64,000 nt of DNA, taken from contig OX359195.1 in assembly GCA_947172415.1 (NCBI GenBank), forward strand, positions 1,364,001 through 1,428,000, written 5' to 3'. The position numbers and the translations under genes were made by a program. Of this stretch, positions 40,101 through 52,744 are shown in pieces (the stretch's first letter is position 1; every line of letters starts with the position of its first letter). This stretch comes from Chondrosia reniformis (taxonomy: Eukaryota; Porifera; Demospongiae; Chondrillida; Chondrillidae). The notes beneath the pieces are model-generated. The model worked only from the letters and a program-made list of their open reading frames with translations, was not told the DNA's origin and searched no databases.

Positions 40101-43100
40101 GGGGCTCTAACTCTGTCAAATGGAAAGATATGAAGCTCAAACTTGGTGTCAGCATTCACAAACATGTATGAAACATTTTCAAGGAGAATTTGAAATTTTC
40201 ATAAATCTTTACATTTGCCCTATCTCTCACTATACATTAATTTGGTATTCCAGTCTTTTAATGTACATTTGGGGCTCTAACTCTGTCAAATGGAAAGATA
40301 TGAAGCTCAAACTTGGTGTCAGCATTCACAGACATGTATGAAACATTTCCAATGAGAATTTGAAATTTTCATAAATCTTTACATTTGCCCTATCTCTCAC
40401 TATACATTAATTTGGTATTCCAGTCTATTAATGTACATTTGGGGCTCTAACTCTGTCAAATGGAAAGATATGAAGCTCAAACTTGGTGTCAGCATTCACA
40501 AACATGTATGAAACATTTTCAAGGAGAATTTGAAATTTTCATAAATCTTTACATTTGCCCTATCTCTCACTATACATTAATTTGGAATTGCAGTCTTTTA
40601 ATGTACATTTGGTGCTCTAACTCTGTCAAATGGAAAGATATGAAGCTCAAACTTGGTATCAGCATTCACAGACAAGAATGAAACATTTCCAAGAAGAATT
40701 TGAAATTTTCATAAATCTTTACATTTGCCCTATCTCTCACTATACATTAATTTGGAATTGCAGTCTTTTAATGTACATTTGGTGCTCTAACTCTGTCAAA
40801 TGGAAAGATATGAAACTCAAACTTGGTGTCAGCATTCACAGACAAGTATGAAACATTTCCAAGAAGAATTTTGAAATTTTCATAAATCTTTACATTTGCC
40901 CTATCTCTCACCATACGTTAATTTGGTATTCCAGTATATAAATGGACATTTGGTGCTCTAACTCTGTCAAATGGAAAGATATGAAACTCAAACTTGGTGT
41001 CAGCATTCACAGACATGTATGAAACATTTCCAAGGAGAATTTGAAATTTTTATAAATCTTTACATTTGCCCTATCTCTCACCATACATTATTTTGGTATA
41101 CCAGTATATAAGTGTACATTTGGTGTTCTAACTATGTCAAATGGAAAGATATGAAGCTCAAACTTGGTGTCAGTATTCACAGACATGTATGAAACATTTC
41201 CAAGAAGAATTTGAAATTTTCATAAATTTTTACATTTGCCCTATCTCTCACTATACATTAATTTGGTATTCCAGTCTATTAATGTACATTTGGGGCTCTA
41301 ACTCTGTCAAATGGAAAGATATGAAGCTCAAACTTGGTGTCAGCATTCACAGACATGTATGAAACATTTCCAATGAGAATTTGAAATTTTCATAAATCTT
41401 TACATTTGCCCTATCTCTCACTATACATTAATTTGGTATTCCAGTCTATTAATGTACATTTGGTGCTCTAACTCTGTCAAATGGAAAGATATGAAGCTCA
41501 AACTTGGTGTCAGCATTCACAAACATGTATGAAACATTTCCAAGGAGAATTTGAAATTTTCATCAATCTTTACATTTGCCCTATCTCTCACTATACATTA
41601 ATTTGGAATTGCAGTCTTTTAATGTACATTTGGTGCTCTAACTCTGTCAAATGGAAAGATATGAAGCTCAAACTTGGTATCAGCATTCACAGACAAGAAT
41701 GAAACATTTCCAAGAAGAATTTGAAATTTTCATAAATCTTTACATTTGCCCTATCTCTCACTATACATTAATTTGGTATTCCAGTCTTTTAATGTACATT
41801 TGGTGCTCTAACTCTGTCAAATGGAAAGATATGAAGCTCAAACTTGGTGTCAGCATTTACAGACATGTATGAAACATTTCCAATGAGAATTTGAAATTTT
41901 CATAAATCTTTACATTTGCCCTCTCTCTCACTATACATTAATTTGGTATTCCAGTCTATTAATGTACATTTGGTGCTCTAACTCTGTCAAATGGAAAGAT
42001 ATGAAGCTCAAACTTGGTGTCAGCATTCACAAACATGTATGAAACATTTCCAAGGAGAATTTGAAATTTTCATCAATCTTTACATTTGCCCTATCTCTCA
42101 CTATACATTAATTTGGAATTGCAGTCTTTTAATGTACATTTGGTGCTCTAACTCTGTCAAATGGAAAGATATGAAGCTCAAACTTGGTATCAGCATTCAC
42201 AGACAAGAATGAAACATTTCCAAGAAGAATTTGAAATTTTCATAAATCTTTACATTTGCCCTATCTCTCACTATACATTAATTTGGTATTCCAGTCTTTT
42301 AATGTACATTTGGTGCTCTAACTCTGTCAAATGGAAAGATATGAAGCTCAAACTTGGTGTCAGCATTCACAGACATGTATGAAACATTTCTAAGAAGAAT
42401 TTGAAATTTTCATAAATCTTTACATTTGCCCTATCTCTCACTATACATTAATTTTGTTTTCCAGTCTTTTTATGTACATTTGGTGCTCTAACTCTGTCAA
42501 ATGGAAAGATATGAAGCTCAAACTTGGTGTCAGCATTCACAGACATGTATGAAACATTTCCAAGGAGAATTTGAAATTTTCATCAATCTTTACATTTGCC
42601 CTATCTCTCACTATACATTAATTTGGAATTGCAGTCTTTTAATGTACATTTGGTGCTCTAACTCTGTCAAATGGAAAGATATGAAGCTCAAACTTGGTAT
42701 CAGCATTCACAGACAAGAATGAAACATTTCCAAGAAGAATTTGAAATTTTCATAAATCTTTACATTTGCCCTATCTCTCACTATACATTAATTTGGTATT
42801 CCAGTCTTTTAATGTACATTTGGTGCTCTAACTCTGTCAAATGGAAAGATATGAAGCTCAAACTTGGTGTCAGCATTCACAGACATGTATGAAACATTTC
42901 TAAGAAGAATTTGAAATTTTCATAAATCTTTACATTTGCCCTATCTCTCACTATACATTAATTTTGTTTTCCAGTCTTTTTATGTACATTTGGTGCTCTA
43001 ACTCTGTCAAATGGAAAGATATGAAGCTCAAACTTGGTGTCAGCATTCACAGACATGTATGAAACATTTCCAATGAGAATTTGAAATTTTCATAAATATT

Positions 43101-44330
43101 TACATTTGCCCTATCTCTCACTATACATTAATTTGGTATTCCAGTATATTAATGTACATTTGGGGCTCTAACTCTGTCAAATGGAAAGATATGAAGCTCA
43201 AACTTGGTGTCAGCATTCACAAACATGTATGAAACATTTTCAAGGAGAATTTGAAATTTTCATAAATCTTTACATTTGCCCTATCTCTCACTATACATTA
43301 ATTTGGAATTGCAGTCTTTTAATGTACATTTGGTGCTCTAACTCTGTCAAATGGAAAGATATGAAGCTCAAACTTGGTATCAGCATTCACAGACAAGAAT
43401 GAAACATTTCCAAGAAGAATTTGAAATTTTCATAAATCTTTACATTTGCCCTATCTCTCACTATACATTAATTTGGAATTGCAGTCTTTTAATGTACATT
43501 TGGTGCTCTAACTCTGTCAAATGGAAAGATATGAAGCTCAAACTTGGTGTCAGCATTCACAGACATGTATGAAACATTTCCAAGAAGAATTTGAAATTTT
43601 CATAAATCTTTACATTTGCCCTATCTCTCACTATACATTAATTTGGTATTCCAGTCTTTTAATATACATTTGGTGCTCTAACTTTTTCAAATGGAAAGAT
43701 ATGAAGCTCAAACTTGGTGTCAGCATTCACAGACATGAATGAAACATTTCCAAGAAGAATTTGAAATTTTCATAAATCTTTACATTTGCCCTATCTCTCA
43801 CTATACATTAATTTGGTATTCCAGTCTTTTAATGTACATTTGGTGCTCTAACTCTGTCAAATGGAAAGATATGAAGCTCAAACTTGGTATCAGCATTCAC
43901 AGACATGTATGAAACATTTCCAAGAAGAATTTGAATTTTTCATAAATCTTTACATTTGCCCTATCTCTCACTATACATTAATTTGGTATTCCAGTCTTTT
44001 AATATACATTTGGTGCTCTAACTTTTTCAAATGGAAAGATATATATGAAGCTCAAACTTGGTGTCAGCATTCACAGACATGAATGAAACATTTCCAAGAA
44101 GAATTTGAAATTTTCATAAATCTTTACATTTGCCCTATCTCTCACTATACATTAATTTGGTATTCCAGTCTATTAATGTACATTTGGTGCTCTAACTCTG
44201 TCAAATGGAAAGATATGAAGCTCAAACTTGGTGTCAGCATTTACAGACATGAATGAAACATTTCCAAGAAGAATTTGAAATTTTCATAAATCTTTACATT
44301 TGCCCTATCTCTCACCATACATTAACGTAA
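28186..44330 (+). repeat. Main 170-bp satellite array, about 95 units, higher-order repeats
   Basis: Each 170-bp unit includes AATGTACATTTGGTGCTCTA, GTCAAATGGAAAGATATGAA and TTTGCCCTATCTCTCACTAT. Linker variants mark subtypes: TTGGTATTCCAGTCTATTA, TTGGTATTCCAGTCTTTTA, TTGGAATTGCAGTCTTTTA and TTTTGTTTTCCAGTC. The subtype order repeats with period 8 (about 1360 bp), for example 34128-35477 against 35478-36837. Around 41480-42890 a 3-unit period (510 bp) is seen. One unit near 34800 lacks 10 bp and one near 40871 has an extra T. A 73-aa open frame in each unit overlaps the next and is not a gene. Confidence 0.97.
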
Positions 44331-44483
44331 ATTGACATTTAATGCTGTAACTCTGTCAAATCCGTAAATACGAAGCTTAAACTTGGTATCTACATTCACA
44401 GACATGTATGACACATTTCCAAACAGTTTTAGAAATTTTGATTTGTACATAAATATACCTTATATCTGATCATACATTAACTA
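44331..44483. repeat. Diverged terminal satellite unit before core element
   Basis: A diverged 170-bp unit (AATGCTGTAACTCTGTCAAA) leads into the core at CATACATTAACTAAACTCAA. Confidence 0.7.
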
Positions 44484-45545
44484 AACTCAAATTGCGTTAT
44501 ACTATAAATGGCCGACCTATAGTAGGTGTAAGAGTGAAAATGCGGTACTGTATATATTTCTAAAAAAATAGAACTCTTTGAAAAATTTCTTATACACATG
44601 GATATGCACTGTGTAGTACTTGATTGTTGTTGAAGCAGTATGTATCCACATATATTATATGGATGTCGATAAAGTGAAATTTTGCCGATCGACGGCCAAC
44701 GAAACTCCAAAGAAAAGAAGTTGGACCATACCGAACGCTACCATCCGCGACGCTCAGAGGCCGGGATCGGTGGTAACGCTCTGCCGAGTTGAGCTTTGGG
44801 TGTCACTTGCGTGAGAAGAACCAGTTCTTCTCGATATGGCCGACTCATATGAATCCTTAAAGATATCAGATGCCAATCCCACATTACGTGGAACCCCCCC
44901 GAAATCCGGATTATTGGTGAGCACGTCTCTATGGCACCAACCGATTAGGAGACAGCTTCAGAGTCTAAGCGCTACCAACCCCTATGGGAACCGCTACCAC
45001 CATAGAGATGTGTCCAGGTAGGCCTACTTTATAAGGTTTTTTGCCTCTATTTAAACCACAAAATTTCGAAAGAAAACGGTTGTGGTTGGCGCAATTCCAT
45101 ACTTAAGAATAGGGTATTTGCGAGAAAAATGTAGTCAAATTATATCAAGTTAATTCGGGATGAGTGCATCGTTCCAAGCCATTTCAAAGGTATATCCAAT
45201 ATTCGTGGTGCATCTAGAAATTGGGAAAATTGGATAGAATCCTGTAAGTGTCTTGATTGGCGGAGGAGACCAACTTTTCTGGTCCCATGTAGAAACGATT
45301 TTAGCGAGAGGTGTTCCGATATGAACGTAAACTGGTATAACCAGCCACACTCAATCTCAATTGCAGTAATAGCATAATGGCTACCTGCCTCTATGTAAAG
45401 ACCTTCTGACAGCGCGTTCTGCACTGTCCCTACGTGTTTCTAGTTGCCCCATTCATGTCAAAACATTTTAACTTCGTATGCCGATAATTTGCATAATAGT
45501 ATCGCACGATATATATGCTACACATTTAAGGTCGTATAGTAGAAA
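44484..45545 (+). mobile_element. Core element copy 2, the most complete copy
   Basis: About 1060 bp of non-satellite sequence inside the array. It has two short frames, one at 44659-44811 (DVDKVKFCRSTANETPKKRS) and one at 44836-45021 (MADSYESLKISDANPTLRG), plus a - strand frame at 45140-45424. No product is recognised. The right junction to satellite (AGAAATTTAATGTACATTAG) is shared with copy 3 and the left junction with copy 1, so this copy has both authentic ends. No terminal inverted repeat or target duplication is evident. Confidence 0.75.
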
Positions 45546-47225
45546 TTTAATGTACATTAGAGTGCTGTAGCTCTGTCAAATGGAAAGATATGAAGCTCAA
45601 ACTTGGTGTCAGCATTCACAGATATGTATGAAACATTTCCAATGAGAATTTGAAATTTTCATAATCCTTTACATTTGCCCTATCTCTCACTATACATTAA
45701 TTTGGTATTCCAGTCTATTAATGTACATTTGGTGCTCTAACTCTGTCAAATGGAAAGATATGAAGCTCAAACTTGGTGTCAGCATTCACAAACATGTATG
45801 AAACATTTCCAAGGAGAATTTGAAATTTTCATAAATCTTTACATTTGCCCTATCTCTCACTATACATTAATTTGGAATTGCAGTCTTTTAATGTACATTT
45901 GGTGCTCTAACTCTGTCAAATGGAAAGATATGAAGCTCAAACTTGGTATCAGCATTCACAGACAAGAATGAAACATTTCCAAGAAGAATTTGAAATTTTC
46001 ATAAATCTTTACATTTGCCCTATCTCTCACTATACATTAATTTGGTATTCCAGTCTTTTAAGGTACATTTGGTGCTCTAACTCTGTCAAATGGAAAGATA
46101 TGAAGCTCAAACTTGGTGTCAGCATTCACAGATATGTATGAAACATTTCCAATGAGAATTTGAAATTTTCATAAATCTTTACATTTGCCCTATCTCTCAC
46201 TATACATTAATTTGGTATTCCAGTCTATTAATGTACATTTGGTGCTCTAACTCTGTCAAATGGAAAGATATGAAGCTCAAACTTGGTGTCAGCATTCACA
46301 AACATGAATGAAACATTTCCTAGAAGAATTTGAAATTTTCATAAATATTTACATTTGCCCTATCTCTCACTATACATTAATTTAGTATACCAATATATAA
46401 ATGTACATTTGGTGCTCTAATTCTGTCAAATGGAAAGATATGAAGCTCAAACTTGGTGTCAGCATTCACAGATATGTATGAAAAATTTCCAATGAGAATT
46501 TGAAATTTTTATAATTATTTACATTTGCCCTATCTCTCACTATACATTAATTTAGTATTCCAGTCTATTAATGTACATTTGGGGCTCTAACTCTGTCAAA
46601 TGGAAAGATATGAAGCTCAAATTTGGTGTCAGCATTCACAGATATGTATGAAACATTTCCAAGGAGAATTTGAAATTTTCATAAATCTTTATATATATTT
46701 GCCCTATCTCTCACCATACATTAGTTTAGTATACCAATATATAAATGTACATTTGGTGCTTTAATTCTGTCAAATGGAAAGATATGAAGCTCAAACTTGG
46801 TGTCAGCATTCACAGATATGTATGAAACATTTCCAATGAGAATTTGAAATTTTCATAAATCTTTACATTTGCCCTATCTCTCACAATACATTAATTTAGT
46901 ATTCCAGTCTATTAATGTACATTTGGTGCTCTAACTCTGTCAAATGGTAAGATATGAAGCTCAAACTTGGTGTCAGCATTCACAGGTATGTATGAAACAT
47001 TTCCAATGAGAATTTGAAATTTTCATAATTATTTACATTTGCCCTATCTCTCACTATACATTAATTTGGTATTCCAGTCTTTTGATGTACATTTGGTGCT
47101 CTAACTTTGTCAAATGGAAAGATATGAAGCTCAAACTTGGTGTCAGCATTCACAGACATGAATGAAACATTTCCAAGAAGAATTTGAAATTTTCATAATT
47201 ATTTACATTTGCCCTATCTCTCACT
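45546..47225 (+). repeat. 170-bp satellite, second + array, about 10 units
   Basis: Same unit and orientation as the main array, more diverged toward the right (AGATATGTATG variants, TTTAGTATACCAATATATAA linkers). Ends at the palindromic switch CTATACGTATGG. Confidence 0.93.
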
Positions 47226-48924
47226 ATACGTATGGTGAGAGATAAGGCAAATTTTAAGTTGCCTCAAAATTTAAAAAACCTATTGGACATTCTCTATAGA
47301 TGTCTGACAAGGCTGACACAAAGGTGTAGCTTCACATCTCTCCATTCGATAGAGTTACAGCCCTCAATGTACATTAAATTCTGGTATATTAAATTAATAT
47401 ATGGTGAGAGATAGGGCAAATTTTAAGTTCCCGCAAAATTTCAAAAACCCATAGGACATACTCTATAGAAGGCTGTGAATGCTTACACAAAGGTTTAACT
47501 TCACATCTCTCCATTTAATTGAAAGAGTTACAGCCCTCAATGTACATTAAATTCTGGTATATAAAATTAATGTACAAACGTATGGTGAGAGATAGAGCAA
47601 ATTTTAGGTTCCAGCAAAATCTCAAAAACTCTTTGACATGCTCTATAGATGTCTATGAATGCTGACACAACGTTTTAGCTTCACATCTCTCCTTTTGAAA
47701 GAGTTACAGGCCTCAATGTACATTAAATTCTGGTATATTAAATTAATGTACGTATGGTGAGAGATAGAGCAAATTTTGAGTTCCATTAAAATTTCAAAAA
47801 CTTTTTTGACATGCTCTATAGATGTCTATGAATGCTGACACAAAGGTTTAGCTTCACATCTCCCCTTTTGAAAGAGTTACAGCCCTCAATGTACATTAAA
47901 TTCTGGTATATTAAATTAATGTACTTACGTATGGTGAGAGATAGGGAAAATTTTAAGTTCTAGCAAAATCTCAAAAACTTTTTGGACATGCTTTATAGAT
48001 GTTTATGAATGCTGACACAAAGTTTTAGCTTCACATCTCTCCTTTTGAAAGAGTTACAGGCCTCAATGTACATTAAATTCTGGTATATTAAATTAATGTA
48101 TGGTGAGAGATAGGGCAAATTTTAAGTTACAGCAAAATTTCTGAAACACATTGGACGTGATCTATAGATGTCTGTGAATGCTGACACAAAGTTTTAGCTT
48201 CATATCTCTCCTTTCGAAAGAGTTAAAGCCCTCAATGTACATTAAATTCTGTATATTAAATTAATGTATGGTGAGAGATAAGGCAAATTATAAGTTCCAG
48301 CAAAATTGCAAAAACCCATAGGACATGCTCTATAGATGTCTATGAATGCTGACACAAATGTTTTAGTTTCACATCTCTCCTTTTGAAAGAGTTACAGCCC
48401 TCAATGTACATTAAATTCTGGTATATTAAATTAATGTATGGTGAGAGATAGGGCAAATTTTAAGTTCCAACAAAATCTCAACAACTTATTGGACATGCTC
48501 TATAGATGACTGTGAATGCTGACACAAAGGTTTAGCTTCATATCTTTACTTTTGTTAGAGTTACCACCCTCAATGTACATTAAATTCTGGTATACGAAGT
48601 TAATGTATTGTGAAAGATAGGGCAAATTTTACGTTCCAACAAAATTTAAAAAACCCATAGGACATGCTCTATAGAGGGCTGTGAATGCTGACACAAAGGT
48701 TTAGCTTCACATCTCTCCATTTGAAAGAGTTACAGCCCGCAATTTACATTAAATTCTGGTATATAAAATTATTGTATGGTGAGAGATACGTATGGCAAAT
48801 TCGAGTAGATATGAAAATTTGCAAAACTCATTGGAAGCCTTTCATACATCTCTGTGAATACTTACACAATGTTTCTTCTTCATATCTCTCCATTTGACAG
48901 AGCTACAGCACTCTAATGTACATT
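47226..48924 (-). repeat. Inverted diverged 170-bp satellite, about 10 units
   Basis: Units read as the reverse complement of the main array (GAAAGAGTTACAGCCCTCAA, TGGTGAGAGATAGGGCAAAT) with much higher divergence. The last unit shows the same satellite-to-core junction as copy 2 (right side). Confidence 0.92.
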
Positions 48925-49624
48925 AAATTTCTACTATACGATCTTAAATGGTGTAGCATATATATCGTGCGATACTATTATGCAAATTATCGGCACACGA
49001 AGTTAAAATGTTTTACATGAATTATGGGACAACTAGAAACACGCAGGGACAGTCCAGAACGCACCTGTCAGAAGGTCTTTACATAGAGGCAGGTAGCCAT
49101 TATGCTATTACTGCAATTGAGATTGAGTGTGGCTGGTTATACCGGTTTACGTTCATATCGGAACACCTCTCGCTAAAATCGTTTCTACATGGGACCAGAA
49201 AAGTTGGTCTCCTCCGCCAATCAAGACACTTACAGGATTCTATCCATTTTTCCCAGTTTCTAGATGAACCACGAATATTGGATATACCTTTAAAATGGCT
49301 TGGAACGATGTACTCATCCCAAATTAACTTGATATAATTTGACTACATTTTTCTCGCAAATACCCTATTCTTAAGTATGGAATTGCGCCAACCACAATCG
49401 TTTCCTTTTGAAATTTATTGTTTAAATAGAAGCGCAAAACCTTATAAAGTAGGCCTACCTGGACACATCTCTATGGTGGTAGCGGTTCCCATAGGGGTTG
49501 GTAGCGCTTAGACTCTGAAGCTGTCTCCTAATCGGTTGGTGCCATAGAGACGTGCTCACCAATAATCCGGATTTCGGGGGGGTTCCACGTAATGTGGGAT
49601 TGGCATCTGATATCTTTAAGGATT
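48925..49624 (-). mobile_element. Core element copy 3
   Basis: About 700 bp matching copy 2 inverted, with the satellite junction at the 48925 side intact. It is cut off at 49624, just after the codons for SLKISD, where an unrelated palindrome begins. Confidence 0.75.
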
Positions 49625-49667
49625 GACCAGATATTAACTTGTATATATACAAGTTAATATCTGGTCA
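49625..49667. repeat. Perfect palindrome at the break point of core copy 3
   Basis: GACCAGATATTAACTTGTAT is followed directly by its reverse complement, forming an arm of about 20 bp with almost no loop. It sits exactly where homology to the core stops. Confidence 0.85.
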
Positions 49668-50410
49668 TTCATAAGAGCACCGGTAGTACAGTGAGGCGAG
49701 AAGCAAGCCTACAAAACCACCAAATACGCCAAAAGTTGGATCGATTACGATCGAGGACATTCGTTTTTTTCTCTTTTTTTACTTTCATCACACAGAGTTG
49801 AGTATAAATAGTCCATTTTGACATGACCATTCAGGCCTGCCAGCGTGGAGCCTCAGGTAAGGGAGTAAGTCCTTACTCGTTGGCTTGGTAGTGTCTAGGT
49901 TCCGTAGCTGCCCTGTATCGGTTGGTGCCATGGGGATGTGCTCACCAATTATCGATTTATCGATACAACGGAACCCGGGGAGGGATAAGGCCGGTTCTGT
50001 CACTCTGTGACTACCAAAGCCGAAACTGCACGAGTTAGGCGTTACCAACGATCCTGGCCCCAGACGACCAGCGATGGAAGGACGGCTCGCATTGTGGATG
50101 GTAAACGTGAACTCCCTGCGTCGAGCAAAATCCAAGTCACACCTCCTCGTGGTGCTCGACGGTAACAGCAGTCTCTGCTGGCTAACGTGACTGGTCTTTT
50201 TTCTTCTATCTTTGCTGATTATTGTAAAAGATTTGGAAACCTTTCCAAATGCTGTTTTTTTTCTTTTTTTCTTATCGTCAGCAAATCGCGATTACTTTGG
50301 AACCACCCACTGAGTATCCACACACACTTGGGACGCGCTTTTTATTTTTTTTCATAACGCTAGAAACTTTGTGTATCGCGACAAATGTGATTCCACATTA
50401 ATAGAATTTG
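49668..50410. repeat. Second, diverged element related to the satellite core
   Basis: On the - strand (49788-50135) a 115-codon frame shows a stretch related to the core: GGTGAGCACATCCCCATGGC here against GGTGAGCACGTCTCTATGGC in the core, followed in both by ACCAACCGAT. GGATCGTTGGTAACGCC against GGATCGGTGGTAACGCT is a second shared block. No known domain recognised. 50160-50410 is T-rich with no feature seen. Confidence 0.5.
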
Positions 50411-50539
50411 TAGAAGAAGAAGGGAAGTGTGCCCCTCTACCAGTCCACTGCTAAGAGTGGCAAGCACGCTGATCCGGCGTGGCGAGTTGCTTGGCGAGAG
50501 AACGACGTGGATAACAACCTCAACTTCTACTCAGTGTCC

Positions 50540-50672
50540 TCTGATGGCAGAGCCAGAGTACGTAGTATGGATAATAGTTAAGGTATGTGATGACAGAGTT
50601 GTATATACGTAGTATGGATAATAGTTAAGGTATGTGATGGTAGAGTTGTAGTATGGACAAAAGTGAACGTGT
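50540..50672 (+). repeat. About 47-bp duplication of the DNAI1 exon end, three copies
   Basis: GATGGCAGAG, GATGACAGAG and GATGGTAGAG each begin a copy containing GTAGTATGGATAATAGTTAA or a variant. Only the third keeps the family-like reading DGRVVVWTKVN. Confidence 0.6.
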
Positions 50673-50847
50673 ACAGTATATGTACAACTAAGCTTGTTTC
50701 TGTTGATGGTGGTAAACGCCAGTATTTGGGAAGGTTTGTGGATGTCTATGGATCCTTCTGCTTATGATGAGTTAAAGATGCATTATAAGAAGGAATGGTT
50801 CTAGTAGGTTGATCCTGATGGCCTAATTTAGAGGATTGAAAGCTGTG

Positions 50848-51195
50848 GAGTGATGGTTAGGCTTGGAGTGAGGGTTAGGCTTGGTGTGATGGATAGGCTT
50901 GGAGTGATGGTTAGGCTTGGAGTGATGGTTAGGCTTAGAGTGAGGGTTAGGCTTGGAGTGAGGGTTAGGCTTGGAGTGATGGTTGGGCTTGGAGTGATGG
51001 TTAGGCTTGGAGTGAGGGTTAGGCTTGGAGTGATGGTTGGGCTTGGAGTGATGGTTAGGCTTGGAGTGATAGTTGGGCTTGGAGTGAGGGTTAGGCTTAG
51101 AGTGAGGGTTAGGCTTAGAGTGAGGGTTAGGCTTGGAGTGAGGGTTAGGCTTGGAGTGAGGGTTAGGCTTGGAGTGATGGTTGGGCTTGGCCTTG
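50848..51195. repeat. 18-bp minisatellite in the DNAI1 remnant
   Basis: About 19 copies of GTTAGGCTTGGAGTGATG/GG. Period divisible by three, so long frames on both strands are artefacts. It lies where WD40 exons would be expected. Confidence 0.93.
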
Positions 51196-52744
51196 CATAC
51201 ATGTAATTAATATACATTGTGCTTAGTGGCACATTTCTCCACCTGATTTACAGAACAAGCTAAGATTTGAAGATGCGTATATACGTAAAGGTGTAGCTTA
51301 TACGTATAAATAATTCTTAAAACAATGAATGTCCTTTTGCTGAGGAATATACATATACGTATGATAGATTTCTCATACATCTACGTAATTATAAAAGTGT
51401 CTGCATAACTGATGTAACCACATTTCAGGTGTTGCCAGGTAGAACTCCACTAAACACGTACCTTTTATGAACTGCCTCATAATTAGGTGCCTGGCTAACT
51501 AATTAAACAGAGATGTGCTATTTACATGCAAACATACGTATGTATTGTGTACATACGTATATACATATAGCCAACCTTATTAAGTACTACGTATGTACAT
51601 ATGTATGTACGTATACGTATATGTACATATTGGCAGCTTAATTAAGTAATGATGTACGTATAATGTATATGTATATTAGGATAGTATATACTTGTGTACA
51701 GAAATTGATGTATTTTCTCCCCTTCAGAGGATCCCATGTTCGCGTATGATTTGAACAGTGGTGTGTGTGACATTGCTTGGTCCCATTATGCCTCAACTGT
51801 GTTTGCTGCCTGCACTGCTGATGGGAAGGTGTTTGTGTTTGTTCTCAACATTAACAAATATGAACCACTTTGTGTACAACCAAGTAAGTCACATGACATC
51901 ATCTGACTAGCAATATATTGCATTATAGTATTATACATACATGCCACTGGGCTGATCAGGAGTAATATGTGCCAGTGATTATTTACTTATTGGAAAAAAA
52001 TTATGAAATGTTAAAACTTCTATCCATACAGTGAGTCTTGACGGGAGACTGAGATCCTATTAATATAGCATCCAGTGATCACCTCACAGCTATCTAAGAT
52101 CCTGTCCAAGTTAAGACCCTGGTCACTCTACTGGTCTGACAAAATACATTCCAGTGATTATTCACTTAGTTACGTACATACAAGTGTAATTTAGCATTCA
52201 CACTACTAACGTATATTATGAATACTATTTGTATGCTAGATTATTAGACATTGTCTGCATTAGTTCAGTTGTCTTATGACTGTCTAATCTAGTGTACTAA
52301 TTGATAAGTCTTAGACTCCATGTTAAAATACATTTTCAGAGTAATATATAGTCAGTGAATAGGGTAGTACCCTTCAAGTATAGAGAGGCAACAAAAAATG
52401 GCTGCTATGAATGATCTAAAACAACAGTTTCTATGGTGGGCATCAATAGGAGGCAAAGGAAAAACTAGAATAGACTGTGTTCCCAGACTTACGACTTAGC
52501 GAAAACCCATAGATCTTTGTATTCAACAGGTTGCATGTTTACGCCTTAAAATTGTATGCACGTATATGTCTGTATTCTCATTGGTGTAAAGGTATGCAAG
52601 CTTTCACTATTACATTTCATTGAAATGCAGTCTTTTATATGCATGTGTGAGTGTATGTACTACACAATCTTCTTATTCTGCCTCTCAGGAGAAAACTTAT
52701 TCCAAAAAAGTGAAGTTGCCAAATTGGAGAAGTTGATAAACTGA

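Larger units (their letters stand above)
50414..52744 (+). pseudogene. DNAI1: Axonemal dynein intermediate chain (DNAI1-like), exon remnants
   Basis: Three pieces resemble the C-terminal half of DNAI1. 50414-50551 encodes the segment with [20 protein letters not shown] and [11 protein letters not shown]. 51728-51883 encodes the WD40 segment with [20 protein letters not shown] and [10 protein letters not shown]. 52689-52744 encodes the C-terminus SEVAKLEKLIN and a stop. Known role: docks dynein outer arms of motile cilia. I could not find the WD40 exons expected between the first two pieces nor the one expected between the last two, and the 5' half is absent. The first piece is followed by a triplicated, broken continuation (50540-50670). 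The last two pieces would join in frame. Most likely a decayed or partial gene; assembly collapse is the alternative. Confidence 0.7.

Noticed and set aside
28186-44330. CRISPR array
   Set aside because: Units are contiguous 170-bp repeats without unique spacers, in a eukaryotic genome.
28740-46141. Dozens of 73-aa open frames (MERYEAQTW...) repeated every 170 bp
   Set aside because: Each frame spans more than one satellite unit and overlaps its neighbour; 170 is not a multiple of three and the frames follow the satellite sequence. No start context, splice or domain evidence.
50828-51232. Thr-Pro-Ser-Leu repeat frame
   Set aside because: 18-bp minisatellite open in several frames on both strands.
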